A stretch of 64,000 nt of DNA from assembly GCA_902500995.1 (NCBI GenBank), contig CABVSR010000002.1:124001-188000 (forward strand). Direction: 5' to 3'. The position numbers and the translations under genes are program-made. The DNA comes from an uncultured Nitrospira sp. (GTDB lineage: Bacteria > Nitrospirota > Nitrospiria > Nitrospirales > Nitrospiraceae). Numbering within the stretch: the first letter of the stretch is position 1; every line of letters begins with the position of its first letter. Positions 26,660 to 35,900 of the stretch are shown here, piece by piece. The notes beneath the pieces were generated by a model. The model ran no database searches. It had not been told where the DNA came from and saw nothing but the letters and a program-made list of their open reading frames with translations.

Positions 26660-27739
26660 ATGCCGTTGATCTGGTGCTCCATCTCAGGCCATGGCTACGG
26701 CCACGCGGCTCAAGTCGTGCCGGTGCTCAATGCGCTGTCGAAGCTGGTGCCCGGCGTCAAGGCACTGCTTCGTACATCGGTTCCAGCCGGGTTCTTCGAG
26801 CCTCGTCTGGCCATTCCCTGGGAGCTGAGCCCGGCCCAACAAGATGTCGGATGCATCCAGAACGGGCCGCTGAGCATCGACATCGCCGCTACCTGGGAGG
26901 CCCACCGGGCCCTGCACGCCGATTGGGACAACAGGATCCATGCGGAAGCCGCCCTAATCCGCCAGGCCCGCCCCGCCCTGGTGCTGTCCGACATATCGCA
27001 CCTGGGCATCGCCGCCGGCGCCGCCGCCGGAATCCCGACGATCGGTCTCTGTTCACTCTCCTGGGACCTCGTCCTCGACCCCTTCGTCGATCCTGCCGAA
27101 CCGGACCACGCGGTGATCCTGCAAGAGATCCGTGACGCCTACGCGCAAGCCGACTGTTTCCTCCGGGTGGCCCCTGGCTTGGAGGTCACCGCCTTCCGCA
27201 ACCGGCGCGATGTGGGTCCCATCGCGGAACCCACTGCGCCGCAGACCGCCAAACTCCGCCAGGCCATTGGAGCCGGGCCATCCGAGACGGTCATTCTGGT
27301 GGGATTCGGCGGTATCGCCCTGCAAGCCCCTCCCTTCAAACAGATGGAGGCGATGCATGGCTTCCGGTTTCTTTTCGATGGCCCTGTGCCGGATGGACTG
27401 TCACGGGTCTCGTCGCTTTCGACCGCCGGGCTGCCGTTCAAGCAGGTTCTGGCATCGGTGGACCTGATTCTGACGAAACCGGGATACGGGACCACCGTGG
27501 AATCCGTTGCCCTCGGCATCCCGGTCGTCTACGTCCGCCGCTACAATTTCGCGGACGAACCTCCACTCGTGAAGTATCTGCACCGGCACGGGCGCGGCGC
27601 AGAACTTTCTCGCGAAGCCTTTGAGCAGGGACAATGGGACCCGGCCATCCGGCAGGCTCTTGCCCAATCTCCCGTCGAACCTCCGCCGCCGCTTTCCGGC
27701 GCGCAGGATGCCGCGGACCTCCTACGTACCTATTTCTAA
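26660..27739 (+). CDS. GT-B-fold glycosyltransferase-like protein
   Basis: A 359-residue protein resembling MurG/UDP-glycosyltransferase-type enzymes. The N-terminus has the glycine-rich GHGYGHAAQVVPVL acceptor-side motif (about residues 9-22). The C-terminal half has VDLILTKPGYGTTVESVALG (about 270-289), typical of the nucleotide-sugar-binding lobe of GT-B enzymes, followed by a conserved ride into a polar loop. The donor and acceptor cannot be inferred. No clear ribosome site precedes ATG 26660. It lies upstream of the ECF sigma gene with a 125-bp gap. Confidence 0.78.
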   Translation: MPLIWCSISGHGYGHAAQVVPVLNALSKLVPGVKALLRTSVPAGFFEPRLAIPWELSPAQQDVGCIQNGPLSIDIAATWEAHRALHADWDNRIHAEAALIRQARPALVLSDISHLGIAAGAAAGIPTIGLCSLSWDLVLDPFVDPAEPDHAVILQEIRDAYAQADCFLRVAPGLEVTAFRNRRDVGPIAEPTAPQTAKLRQAIGAGPSETVILVGFGGIALQAPPFKQMEAMHGFRFLFDGPVPDGLSRVSSLSTAGLPFKQVLASVDLILTKPGYGTTVESVALGIPVVYVRRYNFADEPPLVKYLHRHGRGAELSREAFEQGQWDPAIRQALAQSPVEPPPPLSGAQDAADLLRTYF

Positions 27740-27864
27740 ACGGGCGCGGCCAGCCTGCTCCGCGCGGCGCACAAACTCACATCCGATTAGTCGTTTTCCT
27801 CGTACAGTGTTATAGTGAGCCCATTCTGATCCCGAGGACCGCCGCCCGCGCCCAGGCCGACTGC

Positions 27865-28470
27865 ATGGAATCCGCCTCCCGACAAGCCGCATCCGCCATC
27901 GAACCCAAACTCCTGGCTCGCGTGGCGAAGGGCGATCAACAGGCGTTCGCGCTGCTCTACGATCAATCGTCCACCCTGCTGTTTACCCTGGCCTACCGCA
28001 TTCTCAACGATCGCGATGAGGCGGCGGAGTTGCTCCAGGATGTCTACCTTGAAGTCTGGCGGAAAATTGCGAAATACGATGTCGGGCGCGGCAGCCCCAT
28101 AGCCTGGCTGGTGACCCTGACCCGCAGCCGCGCCATCGACCGGCTGCGCTCCCGCGCCTCCCGCGGCCAGCATGTGGTCGCCGATTCGTTCGAGCATCCG
28201 CTCGTCTCGGTCACGCCCGACGTCAGCCCCAATCCATACGAGGCCCGGGAAGACACGGAAATGCGGCAATTGATGGCCAAGGCCATCCTCGATCTGCCGC
28301 TGCCTCAGCAACAGGCGATCGAAATGGCGTTTTACCAGGGATTGACGCATACGGAGATCGCGGCGAAATTAAATCAGCCGTTGGGCACCGTGAAGACCAG
28401 AATCAAACTGGCCATGTCGAAACTCCGCGCGTCCTTGCATGAGACGCTGCCGCAAGGGCACCTGCTATGA
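27865..28470 (+). CDS. ECF-family RNA polymerase sigma factor (SigK-like)
   Basis: A 201-residue extracytoplasmic-function sigma factor. Region 2 (about residues 30-95) contains the -10-recognition helix around DEAAELLQDVYLEVWR; region 4 (about 135-190) has the helix-turn-helix around TEIAAKLNQPLGTVKTRIK. It most resembles the SigK group, whose partners are RskA-type anti-sigma factors, matching the next gene, whose ATG overlaps this stop as ATGA. I chose ATG 27865 rather than the longer frame because the extra 77 residues have low-quality composition. It probably directs its own operon and an envelope or oxidative-stress regulon. Confidence 0.93.
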   Translation: MESASRQAASAIEPKLLARVAKGDQQAFALLYDQSSTLLFTLAYRILNDRDEAAELLQDVYLEVWRKIAKYDVGRGSPIAWLVTLTRSRAIDRLRSRASRGQHVVADSFEHPLVSVTPDVSPNPYEAREDTEMRQLMAKAILDLPLPQQQAIEMAFYQGLTHTEIAAKLNQPLGTVKTRIKLAMSKLRASLHETLPQGHLL

Positions 28471-29483
28471 CACACGAGGAGCTGGAAGACGCGGTTCCCC
28501 TCTATGCGATCGGGGCCCTCGAACGATCCGAGCGGCAGGCCATCGAAGCGCATCTTTTGTCGGGATGTGCCGCCTGTCATGCTGCCCTGAAGGATTACCA
28601 AACCGTGGCCTCGCTGCTCCCCTTCGGCCTCACCCCCGCCACGCCTCCCAATACGTTGAAGGCCAAAATCCTGATGGCGCCGGCATCGAACTCCAGCCAG
28701 GTTGACGCCGAACCGTCCGGCCCGCGCTCAAGCCTGGAACCGGGCGAATGGATGAACCATCTGTTTCCACCCATTACGCCCGCTCGCTCGTTGCCGTTCC
28801 GTGTCGCCATGGGATTTGCGGCCGTCGCGCTGGTCCTGGGGGGCGGGTACCTGGCCTGGATGAACTACCAGCAGACGGCCCAACGCTCAGGCGAGATCCA
28901 GCAGCTGCAAGCCGCAGTGCAACAGGAAACCTCCCGCGTCACGAATCTGCAAGCGGAATTGCGCCAGCGTGAACAGGCCGTCGATGGGCTCAAGTCTGAA
29001 TTGGACCAACGCACGACGGAAGTGGCCGAGCTCCGCGATCAACTGCTGCAACGCGAAGCCGAATTGGACGACGCCCACGCGCAGCTTAACCAGCGTGAAA
29101 CTTCCTTGCAACGGCTCGCCAGGCAAAGCGAAGAATTTGCCACGCTGTTTAAGAATCCCTCGTCGAAGGTCGTGTCCCTCTCCGGCTCCGACATGGCGAA
29201 ATCGGCGGGGGCGTTTCTGCTGTTCGACCCGGCGACGAAGAAGGCCTGGCTCTATGCGTTCAACCTACCCGCGCTCCCGAGCGGCAAGGTCTATCAACTC
29301 TGGGCGATCGATGAGAAACCGGTCAGCGTCGGCCTATTTGGATTGGACGCAGGCCAGAAGGCCCGCATCCTGATGAGGAATATGAGCGAGTTTCCGCGCA
29401 TGAAGAAGTTCGCCGTGACCATCGAACCGGACGGCGGACGCCCCGAACCGACAGGCGCCATCTACCTGATCGGTCAGATCTAG
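28467..29483 (+). CDS. RskA-family anti-sigma factor with coiled coil
   Basis: A 338-residue membrane anti-sigma factor. The cytoplasmic N-terminus holds a zinc-finger-like H29...C34xxC37 motif that should hold the cognate sigma factor. One TM helix spans about 112-132. A long coiled coil (about 135-222, many Q/E/L heptads) then leads to an RskA-type C-terminal domain (about 225-338). The coiled coil is an addition compared with shorter RskA proteins. Start overlaps the sigma stop, which argues for translational coupling. Its own stop codon shares its last base with the terminus of a palindromic repeat element. Confidence 0.92.
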   Translation: MTHEELEDAVPLYAIGALERSERQAIEAHLLSGCAACHAALKDYQTVASLLPFGLTPATPPNTLKAKILMAPASNSSQVDAEPSGPRSSLEPGEWMNHLFPPITPARSLPFRVAMGFAAVALVLGGGYLAWMNYQQTAQRSGEIQQLQAAVQQETSRVTNLQAELRQREQAVDGLKSELDQRTTEVAELRDQLLQREAELDDAHAQLNQRETSLQRLARQSEEFATLFKNPSSKVVSLSGSDMAKSAGAFLLFDPATKKAWLYAFNLPALPSGKVYQLWAIDEKPVSVGLFGLDAGQKARILMRNMSEFPRMKKFAVTIEPDGGRPEPTGAIYLIGQI

Positions 29484-29608
29484 CAGGATGCGGAAAAAGT
29501 CCGCCAGCGGCGTTCTCGCATCACTCACAGGCTCACCGTACGGCACGAGTACGATTCGCCTCTTCGTTCGCTGCGGCCTTGCTGGACGGCCTTTTTGCGC
29601 ATCCTGCA
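29483..29608. repeat. Palindromic repeat element, copy 1 (MITE-like)
   Basis: A 126-bp element with perfect 10-bp inverted termini (GCAGGATGCG / CGCATCCTGC) and further imperfect complementarity inward (AAAAAGTCCGCCAGC against GCTGGACGGCCTTTTT). The first base is the last base of the anti-sigma stop codon. The inner part shares GGCACGAG...GATTC with the copy at 51983 and GAGAACG.CGCTGGCGG (reverse complement) with the copy at 53636. There is no coding capacity. Confidence 0.85.
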
Positions 29609-29683
29609 GGCTAATCTGACGCGAAACGGCCCCTGTGTGAAACGCGACATATGACGCAATAATCGAGTTTTTCCGCAGCCTGC
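29607..29683. repeat. Second, adjacent palindromic unit
   Basis: Directly next to copy 1, GCAGGCT and AGCCTGC form 7-bp inverted ends about 77 bp apart. The right part, GAGTTTTTCCGCAGCCTGC, resembles the terminus of the longer element, so this looks like a shorter relative inserted or derived in tandem. Confidence 0.45.
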
Positions 29684-29792
29684 ACGTCCCGGCCTCGTTC
29701 GGTACGCATCTCCTGCGGTGGCCGGCCCAAACGTGCTAGCATGCCTGCCGTCATCGAAATATTCTCTTCACCTCCGCGACACTGGCACCGGC

Positions 29793-30284
29793 ATGATGCC
29801 CCAGCACCACGACCTCGATAAACAGTTCATGCAAGAGGCCCTGACCCTCGCCCGCGAAGCGACACTGATCGGCGAAGTGCCCATCGCCGCCCTGCTCGTC
29901 CGCGACGGGATCGTCATCGCCCGGGCGCACAATCGCCGGGAAATCGATCAGGATCCCACTGCGCATGCGGAACTGCTGGCCATCCGTGAAGCAGCCGCCC
30001 AGATCCACAGCTGGCGCCTCACCGACAGTACGCTCTATGTCACCCTGGAACCCTGCTGCATGTGCATCGGCGCGATTGTGCTGGCCCGCATTCCGCGTCT
30101 CGTGTTCGGCGCACTCGACCCGAAAGCGGGCGCATGCGGCTCGATCATGAACGTTCCCCCCGAGCCGAGACTGAATCACCGGGTGGAGGCGCTGGGCGGA
30201 GTCTGCGCGGAAGAAAGCCAGGCCCTGTTGCAGGAGTTTTTTCGTGAGCTGCGAAAAGACACGGCACAGAGGAAGTCGGGTTAG
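29793..30284 (+). CDS. tadA: tRNA-specific adenosine deaminase (TadA)
   Basis: A zinc-dependent deaminase converting A34 to inosine in the tRNA-Arg(ACG) anticodon, essential for reading CGN codons. The catalytic HAE motif is H58-A59-E60, and zinc is completed by C88 and C91 of the PCCMC motif. With the Met-Met start at 29793 the protein has 163 residues, the normal size; an upstream frame from 29718 adds poorly supported residues. The gene stands alone on the plus strand after the repeat elements and overlaps the convergent phosphopantetheinyl transferase gene by 4 bases. Confidence 0.93.
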   Translation: MMPQHHDLDKQFMQEALTLAREATLIGEVPIAALLVRDGIVIARAHNRREIDQDPTAHAELLAIREAAAQIHSWRLTDSTLYVTLEPCCMCIGAIVLARIPRLVFGALDPKAGACGSIMNVPPEPRLNHRVEALGGVCAEESQALLQEFFRELRKDTAQRKSG

Positions 30285-31045
30285 GAAAGTCCGTAGGCCG
30301 CCGGTTCGTAGCGCAGCACCGTCCAGTCGTCGCCTTCGACGGCCACCGCTCCCGCCAGCTGCTCGGGCAACGACAAGGTCTGAATGTGCCACCCTTGCTC
30401 GAAGGCCCCCGACTCGGTGAGCCGCACCCGGGCACCGGGCGGCGAGGCGTCGAACAGGATTTCGAATCGATCCAGACCGAGCGAGAGTCCGACCCCGCGC
30501 CCTTTGAGATAGGCCTCCTTGGCCGTCCACAACTCATAAAACAGGCGTTGTTGCGCCACCCCGTGCAGTTTGGCAATCGCCTGCGATTCCGCCGGGGCAA
30601 AGAACCGTTCCGCGAGTTTGAGGCATTCGACCTCCGCCTTACGCGCCTCCACATCGACCCCGATTTCCCGGCCGCGAGCCACCGCCACCAGCGCATAGTC
30701 CCCGGAATGGGAGAGGCTGAACCGGATGCCCTCGGACTCACCTGACGAACCGAGGATGGCCGGTTTTCCATGCGGGCCTACCGCGAACCGGATCTCCCCT
30801 GGTTCGCTCCGCAGGTACCGTGAGAGCACGAGACGCAGCAATCCATGCGAGAGGATGAAACACCGGCGATCGCGGTTAAACGCAAACCGGGTCGCGCGGG
30901 CCCGCTCGTCGTCAGAGAGTTGCGCGGCAAAGGATGCCTGGCGGCCGGCATAGCGGGGCAACTCGCAGAACCAGACATGGACCGCCCGCGGATCAAGAAC
31001 GGGAAACGAAGGGAGGGCGAACGTGGGATCGGGTGCACGCGACAT
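30281..31045 (-). CDS. 4'-phosphopantetheinyl transferase (Sfp type)
   Basis: A 254-residue Sfp-type transferase that moves the phosphopantetheine arm of CoA onto the serine of carrier-protein domains. The magnesium-binding D131 and E133 lie in GVDVE, and the second motif WTAKEAYLKGRG starts at 173 with E177. Sfp-like length (over 200 residues) separates it from AcpS. It closes a three-gene minus-strand cluster with the exporter (31-bp gap) and the giant synthetase, whose three carrier domains are its obvious targets. An AGGCG sequence lies just before the ATG. Confidence 0.93.
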   Translation of the reverse strand: MSRAPDPTFALPSFPVLDPRAVHVWFCELPRYAGRQASFAAQLSDDERARATRFAFNRDRRCFILSHGLLRLVLSRYLRSEPGEIRFAVGPHGKPAILGSSGESEGIRFSLSHSGDYALVAVARGREIGVDVEARKAEVECLKLAERFFAPAESQAIAKLHGVAQQRLFYELWTAKEAYLKGRGVGLSLGLDRFEILFDASPPGARVRLTESGAFEQGWHIQTLSLPEQLAGAVAVEGDDWTVLRYEPAAYGLS

Positions 31046-31076
31046 TATTCGCCTGGCATGAAGGACAACAACTCGA

Positions 31077-32774
31077 TTACGCCGAAGAGCGGGAGACCGG
31101 CTTCACGTGAAGCGCGGAGCGCTGCGCGCCTGGAAAGGCGGCGCCGGTGGAAGCCTCGACGATCCTCCCGTCGTCCAGTTTTAACACGCGGTCGCCCACA
31201 TGGAAATACCGGTCGTCATGCGTCACGACAATGACCCCTTTCCCCCGCGCTCGCAGATCGGGCAACAATTCGCCGTAGAAGACGTCCTTGTATTGAGGAT
31301 CCTGGTCGGCAGCCCATTCATCGAAGACATAAAACGGCCGGTCTTCCAACATGGCGGTCACGAGGGCGAGTCGCTTCCGCTGCCCCTGCGACAGTTGCAC
31401 CGTGGAATATTCGCCCTGTTCGATCGTGACTTTGTGATTGATACGGAGCGTCTTCAACCAACCATCCGCCTGCTTGGCGACCAGCGAGGGATCGAGGCCC
31501 AGCAACTTCTTGAAGAGATAGAAATCGGAAAAGACCGCCGCAAAATGTTGCCGGAACCAGTCCTGAGTCTCGGGCGTGATCACCTCGCCGTTTAATGTCA
31601 CCTGTCCTTCTTGCGGCAGATAGAGTCCCGTGAGCACCTTCACGAAGGTGGATTTGCCGCTGCCGTTGCCTCCGATGATGAAAATCAGTTCCCCCGAGCG
31701 AATGGAGAGATCCAACGGGCCCAGGCTGAATGACCGTTCATCGTCGCCTTTCGCTTCGTAGGCAAAGACCGCCCGGGAAAATTCCACACAGTGCCTGCCC
31801 TGCGCCACAGGCCGCTCCGCTCCGCCTTCCCGCCCGCCCTCATCCAACGCCAACCCCAAGGCCTCGATCTTTTCTACAGCGACCTGCCCGCGACTGAGCG
31901 TCGGCACCATCCCCAGCAAACCCCACATCGGGCCGATCATATAGAGCATGGCGAAGGCGTACCCGGTCAGCGATTCACCAGCCAGCGCGAGCCACCGTGG
32001 AAAGAGCAACAGGATGACGCCGATCAATCCGTAAAACAGCACCTGGGTCCAGGAATCCGTCACGAGGTACTGTTTGGTCGCGATCAGATTGTGACGACGC
32101 AGCGCGTCGGCCGCTTGCCGGATATCCTCTTCGACGAAGGTTTCGCGGCGGCCGCGATGCAGCATCAGTTCCTTCATACCCTCCGTCAAACTGCGGAAAT
32201 GTTCGAAAAGGACGCCTTTCGAATCGCGCACGGCCAACGACGACTGCAACACCCGCTGATAGAGTTGACGATATCCCAGCAGGCCCAGTACGGCGAGGAC
32301 GACGACCACAACAAACGCCTGCCACGACAACCAGGCGAGATAGAGCGAGCAGCCGGCCAGAATCGCGACGTTGATGGCCAATCCCGGCAATCCGTTCACC
32401 GCCCAGGCCAGGGCATTCGTATCGTCCGTCAGGGTCGCGAGAATCTCGTGCGGGCCGCGACGTTCCAGCGTGCGGTAGGGCGCGCGTACCACTTTCCAGC
32501 ACAGATCCATGCCCAATTTTAAGATCGTCTTTTGCGCGAAGGATACCAGCAGGAGCTGGGAGAGGTAGTTCGATCCGACTTTCAGCAAAGCCAGCCCGAT
32601 GAACGCCACCGCCAACAACTCGGAAGTGGCGGCGCCGCCGTTGATGAGTTTGTTGATCACCGCGAGCAAGCCGACACTGGAGAGGCCGGCCAAGAGCCCG
32701 GTCAGGACCATGAGGACCATCATCGTCCTGGCGTCCCGCAGCAGGAACAGGAGAAACCGGTACAGTTTGATCAT
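31077..32774 (-). CDS. Cyclic-peptide-type ABC exporter (SyrD/PvdE family)
   Basis: A 565-residue half-transporter: six TM helices in the first 300 residues fused to an ATPase domain. Walker A is GGNGSGKST (368-376), the signature is LSQGQ (461-465), and Walker B is FYVFDEW (481-487), followed by AADQDP, a hallmark of the SyrD/PvdE group that exports lipopeptides and siderophore precursors. It should dimerise in the inner membrane and move the peptide product to the periplasm. It lies between the transferase and synthetase genes, with a 149-bp gap to the latter, so it is the likely exporter of the synthetase product. Confidence 0.92.
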   Translation of the reverse strand: MIKLYRFLLFLLRDARTMMVLMVLTGLLAGLSSVGLLAVINKLINGGAATSELLAVAFIGLALLKVGSNYLSQLLLVSFAQKTILKLGMDLCWKVVRAPYRTLERRGPHEILATLTDDTNALAWAVNGLPGLAINVAILAGCSLYLAWLSWQAFVVVVVLAVLGLLGYRQLYQRVLQSSLAVRDSKGVLFEHFRSLTEGMKELMLHRGRRETFVEEDIRQAADALRRHNLIATKQYLVTDSWTQVLFYGLIGVILLLFPRWLALAGESLTGYAFAMLYMIGPMWGLLGMVPTLSRGQVAVEKIEALGLALDEGGREGGAERPVAQGRHCVEFSRAVFAYEAKGDDERSFSLGPLDLSIRSGELIFIIGGNGSGKSTFVKVLTGLYLPQEGQVTLNGEVITPETQDWFRQHFAAVFSDFYLFKKLLGLDPSLVAKQADGWLKTLRINHKVTIEQGEYSTVQLSQGQRKRLALVTAMLEDRPFYVFDEWAADQDPQYKDVFYGELLPDLRARGKGVIVVTHDDRYFHVGDRVLKLDDGRIVEASTGAAFPGAQRSALHVKPVSRSSA

Positions 32775-32923
32775 CGCGCAGTCGCTTACGCCGGGTGGAG
32801 GCTACTTGGTTGTAGAAGCAGGGTCATGGGTGCCGGATCGAGCCCTATCTTTGCGCATCGAGAAGGCCGCGCCGATCCTTCTCGAATAGGCCGCTGTTCA
32901 GGCGAGGCTGCAGCCGCCGGAGG

Positions 32924-35900
32924 TTACGCGGCCTTCGAGGAGGGGCCATCACCCTGCCCATCGGGCCGTTTCCGGAGCATGGTTTCCGCCTCCTGCCAAT
33001 AGGCCTGGAGATGCTGCGCCAACTCTTTCACATGCGGCGCCACGAATAGGCGCCCGGAGTCCTCCGCCGGGAGATACACCGTCCGGCTCATTCCCATGGC
33101 GCGTTCGCCGAACACCAGCCGCGTATCGTCGCCGGAATTCGTGAGCGGGTGTTTGGAGGCGATCACATTCAATACCTGCCCGCCGAAGGGTTTCAAGACG
33201 TACCGCGCTACGGCATGGAACGTAGCGTAGGTGACCTGGTCTTTGTACAAAAATTCGTCCTGATGTTCTGCGGCTTCGGTATGGTGCATGAGATTCCAGA
33301 TGCGTTTCAACTTGCCCTTCCAAAACGTGGCCCATTCGCGGGCCGGCAACCGGCGCATGAGCCTCAGGTAGGTCGTGACTTTCATCCACACAAACAACAG
33401 CGGCCAGAGGAGATACGGCGGGCGGCTCCAGTGATTCCGGTAGGAGCGCGGATGCCAGGATTCCATGACGGCCAGAATGACCTCTTCTCCCTGCGTCGTG
33501 AGTTGTTGCGCGATCTCGTACGCGGCGAGCCCGCCGGTGCAGGTGCCGCCGATGAAGTACGGCCCGCGCGGCTGCACCGATCGGATCTCTTCGATGTAAT
33601 GCGCCGCCATCTCTTCCACGCGCATGAACGGTTTTTCTTTTCCATCCAACCCGCGAGCCTGTAATCCATAGAAGGGTTGATCGTCTCCCAACAGTTTGGC
33701 GAGGCGCGCGAACACGAGCACATTGCCGCCGACGCCCGGCACGGCAAACAGAGGTGCCCTTTTCCCCGCCGGTTGAATGGCCACGAGTGACCGCCACCGG
33801 ACCGTACATCCTTCATCGGCCAGAACATCCGCCAGTTGTTCGATGGTCGGCGCCTGGAACAATACGGCCATCGGCAGGCGCGTCCCGAAGGTCTGCTCGA
33901 TCGCGCTGAACATTCGTAACGCCAGCAGGGAATACCCGCCCAACACGAAAAAATTATCACGCACCCCGATCGGGGTGATGCCTAAGACCTGCTCCCAAAT
34001 CGCCACCAACTGCAGCTCGATCCGATTCCTTGGCTCAATCGACTGGCCGCCCTCATGCGCCGGTTCGTCCGAGGGGGCCGGCAAAGCCGCGCGATCCACC
34101 TTCCCGTTCGGGGTCAATGGAAACTGGTCGAGAGACACGATGGCCGACGGCACCATATAATCCGGAAGCGTCTCGCGCAACGCCCGGCGAAGGTCGGAAG
34201 AATCACAGGCGCTCCCCTCCCTCGGCGCCACATAGGCCACCAGGCGTTTGTCACCCGGAACATCTTCCCGCACGATCACCACCGCCTGCTTCACAGTCGG
34301 ATCATTCGCCAACACCGACTCGATCTCACCCAACTCGATCCTGAACCCGCGCAACTTGACCTGGTGATCGATGCGGCCGACATACTCGAGCCGCCCGTCA
34401 GGCAACCATTTCACCTGATCGCCGGTGCGATAGAATCGCTCCCCCGGCCGGAAGGGGTTGGAAACAAACCGCTCCGCCGTCAGTTGAGGCTGCCCCCTGT
34501 ACCCCCTGGCGAGCCCCATCCCGCCGATATACAATTCACCCGGTATCCCGACCGGCACGGGCTCGAGATTGGAGTCCAGCACGTAGACTTGCGTGTTGGC
34601 AATCGGGCGCCCGAGAGAAACCGTTCGTTCCGCGCTACGCACCCGTTCCAACGTCGACCAGATCGTGGTTTCGGTCGGCCCATACACGTTCCAGAGCGAT
34701 CCGGCCCTGGTGAGCAGCTCCTGGGCGAGTTCGCGCGGCAGCGCTTCTCCTCCGCAGAGGGCTTTGACGCGGCGTCCCCCTTTCCACCCGAACTGCAGGA
34801 TCATTCGCCAGGTCGCGGGAGTCGCTTGCAGCATCGTCACCGCGCCATGATCCAACTCCCGTTGTAACCAGGCTCCGTCCATCGCCTGCTGCCGGTTCGC
34901 CAAGACAATTTTCGCGCCCGCCAGCAGCGGAAGGTACAGTTCCAGCCCGGCAATATCGAAGGAGAGCGGCGTGAGGGCCATCAGAACATCGCGAGAGGTG
35001 ATCCCTGGCTCCTGCTGCATCGAGCGCAGAAAATTTACCAGCGCCCGATGTTCGATCTCGACACCCTTCGGTTGGCCGGTCGACCCGGAGGTGAACAAGA
35101 CATACACGAGGTGTTCCGGTCCGGACAGCGACGAGGGATTCTGGTCTGGTTGTCGCGAAAGGATCGCGGCATCCTGATCCAAGCAGCAGACACGAAGTTG
35201 ATGCGGCGGCAGCTTGCCGAGCAGGGAGGAATCGGTGATCAGCACTGCCGCATGGCTGGCCTCGATCATCGTGGCCAGCCTTCGTGTGGGTAATCCCGGG
35301 ATCAGTGGGAGATAGGCGCCGCCTGCCTTCATGACGGCCAGCAGACTGATGAGCAAATCCGGCGAGCGCTCCAAAAAGATCGGCACCACGACATCCGGTC
35401 CCACCCCGCACTCACGCAAATGATGCGCGAGCCGATTGGCGCGACCATTCAGTTCAGCATACGACCATTCGCTTCCTTCAAACAGAACAGCCACGGCATC
35501 CGGCGTCCGGCTCACTTGAGCTTCGAACAGCTGGTAAAAACAGACCCCCTGATCGACCGGGCGATCCGTGGCATTCCACTCGCGCAACATTCGATGCTGC
35601 TCCTGCCCGGTCAGGATCGACAGGCGCGCGAGTTGGGCTTCGGGATGCTCCGCTACGGTTTCCATCAGCTGCCGGTACTGGGAAATCCACCGTTCGGCGG
35701 AGGTGCGGTCGAACAAGTCCGTATTGAATTCCAAATAGGCTTTCCGCGACGCGTGCGGATCGATCGACAGCCCCAAATCCAGTTGGGCTGCGCCACGGCT
35801 CACTTCATAGGGAGTCCAGGAGAGCTGGTGAAATTCCGTGCGGGCAAAGGGCGTATTGGCAAAGTTGAACAGGACCTGCACGAGCGGCAAGCCGCCCTGA

